From: Ectobius pallidus
Lineage: Eukaryota > Arthropoda > Insecta > Blattodea > Ectobiidae
DNA length: 64,000 nt
Assembly (NCBI GenBank): GCA_964059195.1
Contig: CAXKWD010000005.1
Location: 46,391,825 to 46,455,824, forward strand
Direction of reading: 5' to 3'
A model generated the notes under the pieces. That model saw only the letters and a list, made by a program, of their open reading frames with translations. It was not told the origin of the DNA and made no database searches. Below, piece by piece: positions 45,413 through 55,620 of the stretch. The first letter of the stretch is position 1; the number at the start of each line of letters is the position of its first letter. A program made the translations under genes and the position numbers.

Positions 45413-47099
45413 TTGACATTTCGTAGACGTGTTGATGATGGTAATATGTTAGAATATGTGCAGCTAATGAAAAACAACAAAGAAGTCACACAGCTCAAAA
45501 AGGTTAAATGGCAACTTAGGAAAGCAGAAGAACTGAGGAGAATAGTAGAGAATGGGGATATGTCGGAGATATGGGGTAACATTAGAAAAGTACGAGGGAG
45601 GGATGGAAAAAGAACGAAATATCACCAGACGCATGGAGGGATCATTTTAGGGGCAGGGAGGGGCTTGGGAGGGTGTAGTTGTGGGGCCAGAAGAATTAAC
45701 AGAGATCCCTAGCGTACCTGAACTGGATGGAGACATTTTAAGGGAAGAAATTAAAAAAGCTGTTTCCTCCTTGAAGAATAACAAAGCACCAGACAAGGAT
45801 GGTCTACCATCAGAACATCAGAAGTTTTCATGGCTGCCACAAAAAATGAGACATTTGTACAGATGATGCTAAGTATATTCAATGAATTATTTATGAATGG
45901 GAAATATCCGCACATCTGGGCAAAATCAATCATTCACCCTATCTATAAAACAAAGGCGCGGTTGGATCTCCGGACTCTTACAGAGGTGTGGCTTTACTTC
46001 CTATTATGGGCAAAATTTATTGCAAAATTTATTGCAAAATCCTATGCGGGTGGCAAGGTGGCAAGGAATGACAAAATTTCTAAATTTCAGATGGGGTTTA
46101 TGGGAGGGCGTAGAACTGTGGACAGTGCGCTAAGACAAAAACAACTGGCAAGTAAGGGAGGGAAACTTCACTGCGCTTTCATGGACTTTCAGAAAGCTTT
46201 CGATACCATGGAGAGGGCAGCATTGTGGTTCAAACTATAGACGAAAGGGATGTCGGGTAGGATGATTAAGGCTCTTCAGGGTGTGTATGCTAATGTGGAA
46301 TTTTGTATTCCGTTCGACGAAGATAGGATATCGGATAGCGTCACCAGCTATAAAGGGGTGAAGCAGGGTTGCATACTGTTCAACCTATTCATCGATGATG
46401 TAACGGATGCCATGTCCAGGCTCAGTACTGACGCTCCGGTCTTAGGGGAGGTAAAGATTCCAGCATTGCTGTACGCGGACGATCTGACATTGTGCTCAAG
46501 GTAAGTCGAGGGACTACAGACAAGTCTAGACAACTTGCAAGTGTATGACAGGGAATGGGGAATGGTGGTAAATGCAGAAGAAACTAAAACTATGACATTT
46601 AAGAACGGTTGTGTATACGGAAAATCGAATGGGGGATATATGATGGGAAAGAATTAAATAACGTGAAAAAACTTCGTTTACTTAGGAGTAACGATGACTA
46701 TGAACGGCAAGTGGAACAAACATATAGACATAACTAAACACAGAGCGATTATGAAAGTAGCGGAAACACTAAAGATACGTAACAAGAATCCCGAGGTCTC
46801 GCTGAATTTATTAGATGCAATGTACAATGCAGTAGTTAGATCGACTATTACGTATGGGGCGAAAATTTTAGGGTGGGGGCGAGCGGAAAAACTTAATCAG
46901 GTACAAAGCAACATTCTGAAAGGGATAGCGGGGGTGGGTAGAGGGACGGCCAACTGCGGAGTTCTAGGAGAATTTGGACGCCATGGAGACTCAATTGAGT
47001 GTAAAATAAAGGCTATAAGTATTACTTGCGGATTCTCCATGGAGATCAATCCTTTATTAGAACGATGTTGTAGAGAACAATTAGCGTGGAGAGACCAAG
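45413..47099 (+). pseudogene. LINE reverse transcriptase, first part (split by the gypsy insertion)
   Basis: Frame-shifted segments in order: N-terminal region (EYVQLMKNNKEV, SEIWGNIRKVRGRDGKR), RT start (AVSSLKNNKAPDKDGLPSE, SIFNELFMNGKYP), FQMGFMGGRRTVDSAL, FMDFQKAFDTMERAALW (first catalytic Asp), GVKQGCILFNLFIDDV, LLYADDLTLCSR (catalytic pair), and the C-terminal thumb and connection (NLLDAMYNAVVRSTITYGA). There is an in-frame stop after CSR and several frameshifts. Coding breaks at 47099 where the LTR element begins and resumes in the same frame at 54736. Confidence 0.85.
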
Positions 47100-48392
47100 T
47101 GTTACGTAGTAGTGCTATGATGTAAAATAGCAGCTGAGGCCAGTTGGCTGATAAACATTAACACAGCCAGAAAATTCCCCTTGATTTCAACCAAGGAATA
47201 CATATATAGGAATAGGCCATACTACGTGTCATATATCAAAGGAAAAGTGGAAGGTACTGGATATAATATTCTTTTTTTTTTAGCCCACAGACATTAATCA
47301 AATATTAATATTAATGAAAGATGAACCTTCTGAGATAATAGTTTTATTACATCAATAGCTTGTGACTTTAACATTTCTAGTGTGGCAGATCTTTGCCAAA
47401 TATACAATCAAAGAAAATACTTTTGTATAAATATATAGAAAATAAGAAAAATATTTCTCACCAATGGACATTTATAATAATACTTTGAAACATTTAAGTT
47501 AATTCTCTTTATTCTATTAGCATATACTTTCTTTATTAAGATTAGTAGCATAGCGCTGTGAGCATACGAACAACAAACTAGTCTGACTTAGCAATGCCAA
47601 CTCGGCAATACGGCATGTATTAGACATGATGAGATCTCATAAGAAGTGGAGAAGAAAGGAAATGAAGAATGAAAACAGCTGAGAAGAAGAAGAAAGAAAG
47701 AAAGAAAGGGCTGACGAGCACATTCATCTGCATTCATACCTAACATTCATACTAGCTGCACACGTGGCAGACAAAAGTAATTTAGAATGCAGGCCGAAAA
47801 TAGTTATGGTGGCGAAATCAGTCGAGCAGAAAACTGGTCACATCTTAATAAGTTATAATGCAAGAAAACAATACAAAATAAAGTACTTACTTACTTCCAA
47901 TATGCAACTTTGACAATATTAAACCAAGAATTTCTGCTCACCTGAGAACGCAGACACATGTGAAGCAGTAACAGACACACAACCCATGTTCGCAAGAAAC
48001 AGTTGCACTCGTCAACACAGCTGAAGGAAGAATAGAATGAAGCTAGCGCGAGACAAAGGCAAGGCAGCTGGTGCATGATGTCAGCGGCCAGGCAAAGCCA
48101 GTCGCAAAGATCAACATGCCAGCAGACAGAAAACCATTTAAGTGCGTCAGACAAACTAACTCTTATAAAAAAATAAACTAATTGTCTCCACTTGTTCAAA
48201 TAGCTAAATCCAATACTGAAAATACTCGTACAAAATTACCATATTACGTCTTACATATATTATACATTATTTGATTATTTATTATATATTATTTGATATT
48301 TTATACTTTGGTGTAAGATAAAAATTGTGTACTCCACGCAATAGTCCTTCCAGGTACTGCTCGAATTTAAATATGCATGTAGCGATGCTACA
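47100..48392 (-). repeat. 3' LTR of the gypsy element (1,293 bp)
   Basis: Matches 53519-54735 nearly base for base. It carries about 79 bases (near 48267-48347) absent from the other LTR, and lacks one AAAG unit present there. ORFs inside (47891-48199) are shared by both LTRs and are not genes. Confidence 0.95.
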
Positions 48393-48410
48393 GACTCGCC
48401 CCCCTAAAGG
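48393..48410 (-). promoter_or_regulatory. Polypurine tract
   Basis: On the minus strand AGGGGGGCGAGTC lies directly before the 3' LTR. A purine-rich run here is where plus-strand DNA synthesis starts in LTR retrotransposons; it is slightly interrupted (C, T). Confidence 0.55.
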
Positions 48411-48971
48411 CCACTCGTGGCCCCAGAATTCAAAACAGTCACTGAGAAGCACAGTAGTGAATCCAGAAGAAATGTTATACAGATTATGAACATTGTGTAA
48501 GATGGGTGATAGTAGACTCGTGTATAGTTTGTTTTGTGTAGTATACTTGTCTGCTGCTGAACAGTGGAGGTCCCAGAGTCCATTTCCAGGAAAACACTCA
48601 CTGATACATCAGTCCATCGCAGAAACAGAAGATACAGATAGTCATTGGCTTGCATTTGAGTTGTATAATTTGACAGGAGCTGATTCAACACCAACACAAT
48701 GCCGGACCCGTTAAGGTCAAGAAGAAGCTGGGTGCCTAGAATACCCATGCACGGTCGGAGTGAGCGAGAATACTTCTTGTCAGGCTGTACAGATGAGGTC
48801 CCACGGTGAGAGGGCTGAAAGTGCAAAGCACTCGCACAGTACCAATATTCAGTGGAGCACACTTACACTAGTATATATATATAAAGCACTCAAACTTTAT
48901 TTGACGAAAAACCCCCCCAAAAAATACATATTTTAAATTGACTTTAAGGTTTTAATTAGGAATTCCTTTAT
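48404..48971 (-). other. Region between pol and 3' LTR, no integrase C-terminus
   Basis: A minus-strand ORF of 152 residues (48404-48862) shows no recognisable domain and no envelope features such as a signal peptide plus C-terminal anchor. The part nearest pol is AT-rich with a short TA run (48874-48884). The integrase third acidic residue and C-terminal domain that should be here are absent. Confidence 0.5.
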
Positions 48972-51611
48972 TTATGTATGAATGCCAGAATCTAAACAGA
49001 AACTCTTGAACTTATGGGAGGTGAACTGTGTCGCATTATCAGAAACCAAAACTTTTGGATAGGCAAAGGATCCGAAAATGGAACGAAGGACAGCAATAGT
49101 GGTTTTGGATGTAGCTTCTCTTACAGCGCGCAACCACACAAACTTAGAGAACGCATCTATAACAACAAGAATGTATGTGTTACCTGCAGAAGAACGAGGA
49201 AGTTTACCTACGTAATCCACGAAAACTTTCTCCATCGGCCTAGATGCAATATTAGAAGAAAGTTGACCCCATAACTTAGTTTGAGCAGGCTTGCTGAGAG
49301 CACATACCTTGCAGGCACGAATTCTAGCCTTGATATCAGCGAACATGCCCAACCAAACAAATTTCTCTCTAATTCTAGAAATGGTTTTGTGAATACCCAA
49401 GTGAGCACCCACAGGAGAACAATGGAAATATTGAAATACTACATCAATCAGACTATTAGGTAATACAATTTTAGGAGAAGTGGCACGCCTAGTCTGACAA
49501 CAAAGCATCTTATTGCGAACTACATAAGGATAGACTGCCTCGCCAGACTCGATCCGCTGCTTGAGAGCAACAATAGTAGGATCTCGGTCCTGCGCCGACA
49601 ATAAACCCTCATGAGCCCATGGCAAATCAGATAAAATGGCTGTGAGAATAGGAGGGTCAACAGGAGTAGAAGCAATATCCTGCACCTTAGAATAACCGTC
49701 ATACATACGTGATAGAGTATCAGCAACAATATTTTGAGAGCTACGGATGTGAGTAACAGTAAATGTGAAAGCTGAGATACGAAGAGCCCAACGAGCTAAA
49801 CGACCAGATTTTCGAGGACGAGCAAGGACCCAAGAAAGTGCCTGATTGTCAGTTTCTAATTCGAAAGGCACATGCTCCAAGTACATACGGAACTTCTCAA
49901 TCCCAAAGAGAACGGCTAGCGCCTCAAGCTCATAGATAGAATATTTACTTTCCTGCTTACTGAGAGTACGGGACGCATAAGCAATAGGCTTCCTACCAGC
50001 ATCAGACTGTTGGAGAAGTACTGCCGCAACAGCAGGGCCACAAGCATCGGTTTGTAGTACGAAGGGACGAGAAAAATCAGCGGCAGCTAACACGGGCGGA
50101 TTGGAAATAGCCATTTTAAGAGTTTCAAAAGCACCCTGCTGCTCGGGTCCCCAAACAAAAGGTTCCTCTTTCCTACGGAGCTTATTAAGAGGGAAAGCTA
50201 CTTCGGCTAATTTAGGCACAAATTTACCAAAGAAATTGATCATCCCCAGGAATCGAGAAATGCCTTTGACATCCTTAGGCGGTGGAAACTCTCTGATCGA
50301 CTTGGTCCGATCAGGATCGATACGGAGACCTTGAGGAGTAAGAATATGGCCAAGAAACTTTAACTGGGAAGTAGCGACACGCAACTTGGAAGGCTTGACA
50401 GTAAGGCCAGCGCGGCTCAAGCGAGACAACACTTCTTGTACATGCAAGACATGCTCATCGAATGAATTCGAATAGACTACCAAGTCGTCTAAAAAATTAA
50501 AGACATAATGAAACTTGATGTCAGAGAAGACATTATCAAGCAAGCGAGTCAAGACTTGGGCACCAATAGCAATCCCGAATGGAATTCGCGTGTACTCGAA
50601 CAAATTCCAGTCACAAGCAAATGCAGTGTACTGACAAGAGTCCTCCGACAAAGGTATCTGGTGGTAGGCACTGTTGAGATCAAATGTGGTAAAGAATTTC
50701 GCCTTGGCGAACCAATGGAAACAAGAGTGGATGTCGGGTAATGGAACTGACTCGACCAACAATTTGCTATTCAGCACCCGATAATCAACTACAGGCCTAT
50801 AATCATCCGAGCCTTTAGGGACAAGAAAAATAGGACTCGAGTAAGTGGAAGTAGAATGTCGTATGATCCCTTGTTGCAACATGGAGTCTATATGTTTACG
50901 AAGAATAGCCATACGGGGCGGAGCAAGCCGGTACGGAGGAAGTTTAACTGGAGAATAATCCTTAAGATCGATCTGATATGTAAGTACATTTTTAGTTAAA
51001 CCCAATTTATCGGTCAGAACTTCAGGAAACTGATCAAAAACCTGATATAAAGAGCGTTGCTGTTCAACAGAAAGATGGGATAAATCCAGAGACTCAATGG
51101 ATTGATCCTGATCCTCAACCATTAGAAAATCCTGAACATTATGAGCTTTAGCAGATACATTATTAATAGGCCTATGCTTAGACACCGAAATTGGCTTAAA
51201 CTCAAATGAAAGTTTAGAAGTGGGAGAAAATTTAAAAAATGCAGCCGAATACTGCAAATCAAGCAACATGCCAGTCTTGGATAGAAAATCAACACCCAAA
51301 ATTACAGGTACCACAAGTTCCTTCACTACCAAAAATTCAAAATGCCAAGAAAAATCTAAGATTCGAATTTTAATCCTAGCACGTCCCATGACTTGAAGTG
51401 GCTCATTAATGGCTGAAGAAATAGTAGTATGAAAAGGAATTAATGTAAGTTTTAGTTTACTAAACAATGGGGCACTAATCAGTGAATAACTACTACCAGA
51501 ATCCAATAAAGCAGATGTAGGATATTTATGCAGAATCAAAGAAATATATGGGAGTGACATATTAGAAGCTGCGCACACCATAGGGCAGTCAGGTACAGCA
51601 AGCGACTCTAG
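48972..51611 (-). CDS. pol: Gypsy pol: protease, RT, RNase H, truncated integrase
   Basis: The frame is the same as gag and open from the codon after the gag UGA. Protease: ALLDSGSSYSLIS. RT: YSSPIFLVPKG, FTTFDLNSAYHQIPL (Asp), YTRIPFGI, NFLDDLVVYS (catalytic pair, FLDD in place of the usual YLDD or YVDD), LKFLGHILTPQG. RNase H: LQTDACGPAV, SIYELEALAV, LETDNQALSW and VADTLSRM. Integrase: zinc domain (HLGIHKTISRIREKF, CKVCALSKPAQ), first Asp in VFVDYVGKLP, second in VSDNATQFTS, then a stop right after CLDSGIHT, before the third acidic residue. RT and RNase H look functional; integrase is not complete. The first Met after the readthrough site is not needed for expression if gag-pol is made by UGA readthrough. 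Confidence 0.92.
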   Translation of the reverse strand, partial: LESLAVPDCPMVCAASNMSLPYISLILHKYPTSALLDSGSSYSLISAPLFSKLKLTLIPFHTTISSAINEPLQVMGRARIKIRILDFSWHFEFLVVKELVVPVILGVDFLSKTGMLLDLQYSAAFFKFSPTSKLSFEFKPISVSKHRPINNVSAKAHNVQDFLMVEDQDQSIESLDLSHLSVEQQRSLYQVFDQFPEVLTDKLGLTKNVLTYQIDLKDYSPVKLPPYRLAPPRMAILRKHIDSMLQQGIIRHSTSTYSSPIFLVPKGSDDYRPVVDYRVLNSKLLVESVPLPDIHSCFHWFAKAKFFTTFDLNSAYHQIPLSEDSCQYTAFACDWNLFEYTRIPFGIAIGAQVLTRLLDNVFSDIKFHYVFNFLDDLVVYSNSFDEHVLHVQEVLSRLSRAGLTVKPSKLRVATSQLKFLGHILTPQGLRIDPDRTKSIREFPPPKDVKGISRFLGMINFFGKFVPKLAEVAFPLNKLRRKEEPFVWGPEQQGAFETLKMAISNPPVLAAADFSRPFVLQTDACGPAVAAVLLQQSDAGRKPIAYASRTLSKQESKYSIYELEALAVLFGIEKFRMYLEHVPFELETDNQALSWVLARPRKSGRLARWALRISAFTFTVTHIRSSQNIVADTLSRMYDGYSKVQDIASTPVDPPILTAILSDLPWAHEGLLSAQDRDPTIVALKQRIESGEAVYPYVVRNKMLCCQTRRATSPKIVLPNSLIDVVFQYFHCSPVGAHLGIHKTISRIREKFVWLGMFADIKARIRACKVCALSKPAQTKLWGQLSSNIASRPMEKVFVDYVGKLPRSSAGNTYILVVIDAFSKFVWLRAVREATSKTTIAVLRSIFGSFAYPKVLVSDNATQFTSHKFKSFCLDSGIHT

Positions 51612-51614
51612 TCA
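51609..51614 (-). promoter_or_regulatory. Probable UGA-CUA readthrough site between gag and pol
   Basis: On the minus strand gag ends GGT AAT TTA TGA CTA GAG, with pol continuing in the same frame. UGA followed by CUAG is the well known efficient readthrough context (for example in alphavirus nonstructural genes and some animal mRNAs). A same-frame gag and pol separated by one stop is the arrangement seen in retroviruses that use readthrough instead of frameshifting. Confidence 0.75.
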
Positions 51615-53153
51615 TAAATTACCAGACTGGGATCTACGAAAATTGGGCTGCGCACGAGATCTCTGGAAACAGTTACTCTCATTATGTCCCACCTTACGGC
51701 AAAAATTACAAAATAGTCTGGACCTATTAACGGCATGAACATTTGAACTCTGATTTGTTGAAGTACGAGAAGCATTATTCTGTCTTGCATAACAATACTG
51801 AACTGAGTGACCAATTTTACCACAAAAACTACACTGTATAGGACGACGAGTGGGTTGCGTCTGCACAGGAGGAGGTAAAGCATTAGAAATGACTGTAGGA
51901 AAAACTGGTGTCTGACACGCTAAGTTCATTTCAGTAAAATTTGAAATCACTTGGTCAAGCTGAAAAAATGTAGTAGGGGGTGTTAAACTTAGGAACAGAG
52001 ACCGAATTTCCAAGTGACTAGAACCAAGACCAATAGTTCTCACAATATAACTCTCTGAATGAGATAATCTTAATAGCTTGGCATACAATTTAATGTCCTG
52101 AGCAAATTCAGCAAACATTTCATCCGAACGTTGTGTTCGATAGAAATATTTTTGTTCCAAAACACCAAGAACGCGCTGAGGTACAAAATCTTTCAAGAGC
52201 AGGGCATGAAATTGTTCAATATACATAGCAGTTTGAATCGCCCTCAAAACATACTGTGTAAGCTGACCGCTTACATAAGGAAAAACTACTTGTAATAACT
52301 GAGTATCTGTCATATACAAAACCCTACCGTGATGAGATAGGTAAAACAAGAATTTCAAAAAATCCAAAATCTTTTCCAATGTATCGACAGAAAACTGGGG
52401 ATTCCCCTGAAGTAACATAGCAATAGGGTGAGGCAGTTTAGCAAACATAGAAATATGGGCATTAATATTAGCATTATGCACTGAATTTGAAGCAGAACTA
52501 ATGACATTATGAGGTATGGACACACTCGGCTGAAGTGGGCCTTCCGCTACAGCAGTAACAGTAGATTGCCCCATATTAGGAATATTTAACGATGACACAC
52601 CGGTCTGATCCACTGAAGGTGAATAGCCGTAAGAAATAACATTAGTAGGTAGAAATGCCCCTGCCTGACTCACTGAAGGTGAAACATCCGGCATGGGGTT
52701 AGCTTCTGACTGAAGTGTAACCAGATTAGAATTAAGACTCTTTAAATGAAGCAATTTAGTCTTATATTCAGAAAAAGCTTCAAGAATTATCTTATAAGAA
52801 GCAATTTTAGGTAAATCACTTTCACTGTTCAAATAATCTTGAGTTTTATTAAAAAAATGAAGAACTCTATTAAAGATTCTTTTATAACGCTTACTTGAGA
52901 AATCATCCTGGAGATCAAAGACAGCTTCATCCAACTGAGCAAGCACTGCGTGCAGCTGATCGCACTGAAACTCATGCTCAACTTCCGGTATGGAGTACGT
53001 GGTAGAAGGTGTTTCAGTTTGTACAACCTCACGAATGGCAGTGAGAAGAGCTTCAACCCCCATGGACTGAACTCCAGAAATGCCACGGATGGTAGCCTCA
53101 TACTGTAATTCATCCTTTCGAAGCAAATCGAAAGAGATTTTCTCTCGCACCAT
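51612..53153 (-). CDS. gag: Gypsy gag with two CCHC zinc knuckles (513 residues)
   Basis: I place the start at the ATG at 53153 (minus-strand context ACCATGG, MVREKISFDLLRKDELQYEA), not at the open frame's beginning at 53519, because the segment between is the primer site and leader. The middle (LPHPIAMLLQGNPQFSV, QYVLRAIQTAMYIEQFHALL, LEQKYFYRTQRSDEMFAEFA) resembles the capsid region of gypsy gag. The C-terminus has two CX2CX4HX4C knuckles, CSFCGKIGHSVQYC and CNFCRKVGHNESNC, that package element RNA. It ends with UGA before pol. No frame breaks. Confidence 0.9.
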   Translation of the reverse strand: MVREKISFDLLRKDELQYEATIRGISGVQSMGVEALLTAIREVVQTETPSTTYSIPEVEHEFQCDQLHAVLAQLDEAVFDLQDDFSSKRYKRIFNRVLHFFNKTQDYLNSESDLPKIASYKIILEAFSEYKTKLLHLKSLNSNLVTLQSEANPMPDVSPSVSQAGAFLPTNVISYGYSPSVDQTGVSSLNIPNMGQSTVTAVAEGPLQPSVSIPHNVISSASNSVHNANINAHISMFAKLPHPIAMLLQGNPQFSVDTLEKILDFLKFLFYLSHHGRVLYMTDTQLLQVVFPYVSGQLTQYVLRAIQTAMYIEQFHALLLKDFVPQRVLGVLEQKYFYRTQRSDEMFAEFAQDIKLYAKLLRLSHSESYIVRTIGLGSSHLEIRSLFLSLTPPTTFFQLDQVISNFTEMNLACQTPVFPTVISNALPPPVQTQPTRRPIQCSFCGKIGHSVQYCYARQNNASRTSTNQSSNVHAVNRSRLFCNFCRKVGHNESNCFQRSRAQPNFRRSQSGNL

Positions 53154-53499
53154 GGTTACATGAAAAATAAACAAGAGATATATAAGTACAAATAGGCAAA
53201 AATCACCCCCCCCCCTAAAGCACAACGTGCCGAAGCAAGTCGTGAAGACAGGCACATAGACACAAGCACTCAGATGGGCAATGGGCAAAAAGTGGGCAAA
53301 GAATTGCAGAAAAAGGAAGTACAGAGTGGAAAAATGCTGTACTGTATGAAGAGTGGCATGGACTCGGCTACCAGGAAATGACTGGTCCACAACATCCATC
53401 CAACAAGTACGAGTAAAGCAAGAGAGGGCGGCCGGGGCCGCAGAACACACTGGAATTCCAGATCGATCTGCGTACGTAGTAAAGTGGGCGCCATGGACC

Positions 53500-53518
53500 G
53501 CAGAATGCTCTGCTACCA
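53500..53518 (-). promoter_or_regulatory. Primer-binding site for initiator tRNA-Met
   Basis: Directly after the 5' LTR the minus strand reads TGGTAGCAGAGCATTC. The first 11 bases are complementary to the 3' end of animal initiator tRNA-Met (ending CTCTGCTACCA). The site is adjacent to the LTR with no spacer. Confidence 0.75.
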
Positions 53519-54735
53519 TGTTACGTAGTAGTGCTATGATGTAAAATAGCAGCTGAGGCCAGTTGGCTGATAAACATTAACACAGCCAGAAAATTCCCCT
53601 TGATTTCAACCAAGGAATACATATATAGGAATAGGCCATACTACGTGTCATATATCAAAGGAAAAGTGGAAGGTACTGGATATAATATTCTTTTTTTTTT
53701 AGCCCACAGACATTAATCAAATATTAATATTAATGAAAGATGAACCTTCTGAGATAATAGTTTTATTACATCAATAGCTTGTGACTTTAACATTTCTAGT
53801 GTGGCAGATCTTTGCCAAATATACAATCAAAGAAAATACTTTTGTATAAATATATAGAAAATAAGAAAAATATTTCTCACCAATGGACATTTATAATAAT
53901 ACTTTGAAACATTTAAGTTAATTCTCTTTATTCTATTAGCATATACTTTCTTTATTAAGATTAGTAGCATAGGGCTGTGAGCATACGAACAACAAACTAG
54001 TCTGACTTAGCAATGCCAACTCGGCAATACGGCATGTATTAGACATGATGAGATCTCATAAGAAGTGGAGAAGAAAGGAAATGAAGAATGAAAACAGCTG
54101 AGAAGAAGAAGAAAGAAAGAAAGAAAGAAAGGGCTGACGAGCACATTCATCTGCATTCATACCTAACATTCATACTAGCTGCACACGTGGCAGACAAAAG
54201 TAATTTAGAATGCAGGCCGAAAATAGTTATGGTGGCGAAATCAGTCGAGCAGAAAACTGGTCACATCTTAATAAGTTATAATGCAAGAAAACAATACAAA
54301 ATAAAGTACTTACTTACTTCCAATATGCAACTTTGACAATATTAAACCAAGAATTTCTGTTCACCTGAGAACGCAGACACATGTGAAGCAGTAACAGACA
54401 CACAACCCATGTTCGCAAGAAACAGTTGCACTCGTCAACACAGCTGAAGGAAGAATAGAATGAAGCTAGCGCGAGACAAAGGCAAGGCAGCTGGTGCATG
54501 ACGTCAGCGGCCAGGCAAAGCCAGTCGCAAAGATCAACATGCCAGCAGACAGAAAACCATTTAAGTGCGTCAGACAAACTAACTCTTATAAAAAATAAAC
54601 TAATTGTCTCCACTTGTTCAAATAGCTAAATCCAATACTGAAAATACTCGTACAAAATTACCATATTACATCTTACATATATTATAGTCCTTCCAGGTAC
54701 TGCTCGAATTTAAATATGCATGTAGCGATGCTACA
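53519..54735 (-). repeat. 5' LTR of the gypsy element (1,217 bp)
   Basis: On the minus strand it begins TGTAGCATCGCTACATGCAT and ends CTACGTAACA. Near identity with 47100-48392. It should carry the element's promoter; I could not pick a TATA box with confidence. Confidence 0.95.
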
Positions 54736-55620
54736 CAAGTATCATGGGCGGGTAGATTACGTAGGGGATTGGAGGAAATATAAATGGGGTTCATAATTGA
54801 GGGAGGGGTTTAGGGATAGGCGCAATGCATGGCAGAAAGTTCAGAAGCGTTTGAGAGATATGATCAAACAAGTGACATTAGCGGAATGCAGGAATAAAGT
54901 CACTCTGGAGATGCAGACGTTAACCAAGACAAATTAGGGAACAGAGACTTACTTGTATGGGGCGAAAAAAGAGGGAAAATATGGTTTAGCCTGGTTCCGT
55001 CTAGAAGCTTGGCGGGAAATTAAATTTACAAATGATGAGGGGAAGAGAATATGCCCGCTTTGTGGGGCAGGAGAAACTTCACACTATATTTTGGCAGAGT
55101 GTACATTCACGGAAACACTGAGGCAACGGCATCTACCAGAGTCTTTCACTGCTTCTTGTAGGAGTCAGCTGTTCACATACGATGTGCTGCTTAACACTAG
55201 ATTTTTTGGGGGTGAGGAAATTTATGTCCAAAGTGAGGCAGCTTAGGATGGAACTGGCCGAGGGAGTGTGACCGAGGGAGTAAGGGGAGTATTCCGAAGG
55301 GGTAGACGGCTGTGTATAGGATAATATATAAAATATATTTGGTTGGTGTGTTTAATGGCATTGCTGGTGTATGTGCTATTTTTGTGGAGAGTGTTTGTGT
55401 GTGTTTGTGTGTGTGTGTGCGTGTGCGCGTGAAGTTTTGTTTGTATGTTTACTAGTTTTTAACTGTTCGTCTACGTGTTTTTAGTTTTACTTTTAGTGTA
55501 CATTTTTGTTTGGGCACAGTTAAAGCATGGGCAGCCTAAGGGCTCATGCAACAAATAAAGTAAAAGGATAGTTTTTCTTGTTATCAATAAAAGCACTTCA
55601 TTCATTCATTCATACTTGGG
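54736..55620 (+). pseudogene. LINE reverse transcriptase, second part (after the gypsy insertion)
   Basis: Coding resumes in the frame left at 47099 (SWAGRLRRGLEEI), with a stop soon after, and then RRNAWQKVQKRLRDM and (54953-55246) LAWFRLEAWREIKFTNDE followed by a zinc-finger-like ICPLCGAGETSHYILAECTF. The CX2C...H...C end after RT is typical of several LINE clades. The 3' UTR has a TG run (55379-55440), AATAAAG near 55552 and a CATT repeat at 55600-55613. Confidence 0.8.

Larger units (their letters stand above)
47100..54735 (-). mobile_element. Ty3/gypsy LTR retrotransposon, 7,636 bp, inserted in a LINE
   Basis: The minus-strand element has LTRs at 53519-54735 (5' LTR) and 47100-48392 (3' LTR), each with TG...CA ends. 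A 4-bp target duplication CAAG flanks it (47096-47099, 54736-54739), and the interrupted LINE resumes in frame across the site. The order gag, protease, RT, RNase H, integrase is that of Ty3/gypsy. No envelope gene was recognised. The LTRs differ by only about four substitutions plus small indels and one 79-bp block, so the insertion is young. The integrase C-terminus is missing, so this copy could not move alone. Confidence 0.95.

Noticed and set aside
48404..48862. 152-residue ORF as an envelope gene of the gypsy element
   Set aside because: No signal peptide, cleavage site or C-terminal anchor is visible, and it is far too short.
53154..53519. Gag start at the first codon of the open frame
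   Set aside because: That ATG overlaps the LTR end and the primer-binding site; the ATG at 53153 with good context is a better start.
54314..54613. Hydrophobic Cys-rich ORF in the LTR, matching 47891-48199
   Set aside because: It occurs in both LTRs because the LTRs are copies; no homology to a known protein and it lies in the regulatory part of the element.
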